DNA of 7,835 bases from Methylovirgula sp. (GTDB taxonomy: Bacteria > Pseudomonadota > Alphaproteobacteria > Rhizobiales > Beijerinckiaceae), in contig JASHSW010000174.1 in the NCBI GenBank assembly GCA_030038595.1, positions 1 to 7,835 of the forward strand. The letters run 5' to 3'. Positions 6,266 through 7,835 of the stretch are shown here, piece after piece. Every line of letters begins with the position of its first letter. Position 1 is the stretch's first letter. The notes beneath the pieces were generated by a model. The model was given only the letters and a program-made list of their open reading frames with translations. It searched no databases and was not told the origin of the DNA. The position numbers and the translations under genes were made by a program.

Positions 6266-7192
6266 TTGTCCCCGATCGTCTCCATCACCCACCTCTCGAA
6301 GACGTACGCCGGAGGCAAAACGGCTCTGCGCGACATTTCGCTCGACATCCGCCGCGGCGAAATTTTTGCGCTGCTCGGCCCCAACGGCGCCGGCAAGACG
6401 ACGCTGATCAGCATCGTCTGCGGCATCGTTACGCCGAGCGCCGGGACGGTGGTCGCCGACGGACACGACATTATCCGCGACTATCGCGCGGCGCGCGAGA
6501 AGATCGGCCTCGTTCCGCAGGAGCTCACCATCGATTTCTTCGAGACGGTTTGGGCGACGGTCAATCTCAGCCGCGGTCTCTTCGGCAAGAGGCCGAACCC
6601 CGCATTGATCGAAAAGGTGCTGCGCGACCTCTCGCTTTGGGATCGCAAAGATAGCCAAATCAGGACGCTGTCGGGCGGAATGAAGCGCCGGGTGATGATC
6701 GCCAAGGCGCTTTCGCACGAACCGCGAATTCTCTTCCTCGACGAGCCGACCGCCGGCGTCGATGTGGAACTGCGCCGCGATATGTGGCAGCTGGTGCGAG
6801 AACTGCGCGATTCCGGCACGACGATCATTCTCACGACGCACTATCTCGAAGAAGCCGAGGAGATGGCCGACCGCGTGGGCGTCATCGACAAGGGCGAGTT
6901 GATCCTTGTGGAAGACAAGAAGACGTTGATGCGAAAACTCGGCACAAAAAAGCTGACTCTCGCGCTCGCCGCGCCGCTCGCCGAAATTCCTGCGGACTTG
7001 GCCGGCCATCCCCTGACGCTCGCGGCCGGCGGCCAGGAACTTGTCTACGCTTATGGCGGCGACGGCGCGCAGCCGAACGTCGCCGCGCTGCTCGCCGATC
7101 TCGCCAAGGCGGGCATTGCGATCAAAGATCTGCGCACCGAGGAGAGTTCGCTGGAGGACATTTTCGTCGGCCTCATCCGGAGGACCTCATGA
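6266..7192 (+). CDS. ABC transporter ATP-binding protein, YadG-like
   Basis: ATPase subunit of an ABC-2 type exporter, 308 aa, the same length as E. coli YadG as I recall it. All motifs are intact: Walker [10 protein letters not shown] (38-46), Q-loop Q85 in GLVPQE, signature LSGGM (135-139), Walker B RILFLDEP (154-161), D-loop AGVD (163-166) and H-loop H192. The stretch [14 protein letters not shown] followed by [13 protein letters not shown] is typical of the YadG group. The C-terminal 80 residues form a variable regulatory tail. The start is taken as TTG at 6266 because the frame closes at a TAA at 6203-6205, no ATG or GTG lies between, and the TTG gives the expected N-terminus before SITHLSKTY. 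No clear Shine-Dalgarno is seen. It overlaps the permease by ATGA (7189-7192). Substrate unknown; divergence from hopanoid genes does not by itself imply hopanoid export. Confidence 0.92.
   Translation: MSPIVSITHLSKTYAGGKTALRDISLDIRRGEIFALLGPNGAGKTTLISIVCGIVTPSAGTVVADGHDIIRDYRAAREKIGLVPQELTIDFFETVWATVNLSRGLFGKRPNPALIEKVLRDLSLWDRKDSQIRTLSGGMKRRVMIAKALSHEPRILFLDEPTAGVDVELRRDMWQLVRELRDSGTTIILTTHYLEEAEEMADRVGVIDKGELILVEDKKTLMRKLGTKKLTLALAAPLAEIPADLAGHPLTLAAGGQELVYAYGGDGAQPNVAALLADLAKAGIAIKDLRTEESSLEDIFVGLIRRTS
7179..7183 (+). promoter_or_regulatory. Strong Shine-Dalgarno for the ABC permease
   Basis: GGAGG lies five bases before the ATG at 7189, inside the last codons of the ATPase gene. Together with the ATGA overlap it fixes the permease start and argues for efficient coupled translation of the two subunits. 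Confidence 0.8.
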
Positions 7193-7835
7193 ATTTCTAC
7201 GCGATCCGGGCGATCTATACCTACGAGATGGCGCGCACCCGGCGCACGCTGCTGCAGAGCATCGTTTCTCCGGTGCTCTCCACCTCGCTTTATTTCGTGG
7301 TCTTCGGCTCGGCGATCGGTTCGCGCATCTCGCACGTCGGCGGAGTGAGCTACGGCGCCTTCATCGTGCCGGGCCTCATCATGCTGGGGTTGCTCACACA
7401 GAGCATCTCGAACGCCTCGTTCGGCATCTATTTCCCGCGCTTCGTAGGCACCATCTACGAGATCCTTTCCGCACCGGTCTCGGCGGTCGAGATCGTTGCG
7501 GCCTACGTCGGCGCGGCGGCGACGAAATCCGTGATCCTCGGCCTCATCACGCTCGCCACGGCGGCGATTTTCGTCAACATGCACATCATCCATCCGTTAT
7601 GGATGCTGGCATTTCTGGTTCTGACTTCCGTCACCTTCAGCCTGTTCGGCTTCGTGATCGGCATCTGGGCGGACAGTTTCGAGAAGCTGCAATTGATCCC
7701 GCTTCTCATCGTGACGCCGCTGACTTTTTTGGGCGGCAGCTTCTACTCGATCGACATGCTGCCGCCGCTCTGGCGCGACGTCACCTTGTTTAACCCGGTG
7801 GTTTATCTGATCAGCGGGTTTCGCTGGAGCTTCTA
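7189..7835 (+). CDS. ABC-2 type transporter permease, YadH-like, 3' partial
   Basis: Membrane subunit that pairs with the ATPase just upstream. 215 codons are visible before the window ends; the family is usually about 255 aa, so roughly 40 residues, including the last membrane helix, are missing. The N-terminus is cytoplasmic and basic ([12 protein letters not shown]). Likely membrane segments are at about 24-44, 56-75, 103-129, 137-160 and 168-184. The conserved ABC-2 signature region is [18 protein letters not shown] (180-197), followed by [13 protein letters not shown] (201-213). The frame is uninterrupted from ATG 7189 to the edge, and the start is backed by GGAGG and the 4-bp overlap with the ATPase stop. 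Gene order ATPase-permease and both sequences match the YadG/YadH exporter type, whose substrate is not established. Confidence 0.9.
   Translation, partial: MNFYAIRAIYTYEMARTRRTLLQSIVSPVLSTSLYFVVFGSAIGSRISHVGGVSYGAFIVPGLIMLGLLTQSISNASFGIYFPRFVGTIYEILSAPVSAVEIVAAYVGAAATKSVILGLITLATAAIFVNMHIIHPLWMLAFLVLTSVTFSLFGFVIGIWADSFEKLQLIPLLIVTPLTFLGGSFYSIDMLPPLWRDVTLFNPVVYLISGFRWSF

Noticed and set aside
6206..7009. 267-codon minus-strand open frame
   Set aside because: Antisense of the ABC ATPase with all its nucleotide-binding motifs; no independent evidence.
1..7835. CRISPR array, tRNA/rRNA, insertion sequence or attachment site
   Set aside because: No regularly spaced repeats, cloverleaf, transposase motif or terminal inverted repeats were seen on either strand.

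Overview
The window is a GC-rich (by eye over 60% G+C) bacterial segment that holds most of a hopanoid (bacterial triterpenoid) biosynthesis cluster, plus the start of a two-gene ABC exporter operon. The gene set, the protein signatures and the tight ATGA/TGATG junctions fit an alphaproteobacterium, most likely Hyphomicrobiales. That placement is inference from family resemblance, not from a search.

Layout from left to right. 1-1059 (+) is hpnH, the radical SAM adenosylhopane synthase, cut at its 5' end by the window edge. Facing it and overlapping its 3' end by 111 bp is hpnG (949-1683, -), the nucleoside-phosphorylase-like enzyme of the next side-chain step. 1684-2137 has no intact gene, but 1716-1943 (-) is recognisable as the frameshifted C-terminal end of a squalene-hopene cyclase gene (shc/hpnF). 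It sits exactly where the intact cyclase lies in the usual hpnC-D-E-F-G-H order. Then come hpnE (2138-3388, -), hpnD (3388-4227, -), hpnC (4224-5093, -) and hpnA (5090-6088, -), each joined to the next by a 1-4 bp overlap. This makes one operon read right to left, hpnA-C-D-E-(shc remnant)-G.

A 177-bp divergent spacer (6089-6265) separates this operon from a rightward pair. These are an ABC ATPase (6266-7192, TTG start) and an ABC-2 family permease (from 7189, cut by the window end), resembling the E. coli YadG/YadH pair.

How the genes work together: HpnD makes presqualene diphosphate from two farnesyl diphosphates, HpnC converts it to hydroxysqualene, and HpnE reduces that to squalene. The cyclase that should turn squalene into hopene is only a fragment here. 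HpnH then adds a 5'-deoxyadenosyl group to hopene and HpnG removes the adenine; HpnA is a hopanoid-associated SDR of uncertain role. If the pathway works in this organism, an intact shc must lie elsewhere.

The cluster itself is a known system. The points worth a second look are the decayed cyclase fragment, the inverted placement of hpnH relative to hpnG, and their antisense coding overlap. I found no unknown multi-gene system, CRISPR array, RNA gene or insertion sequence.
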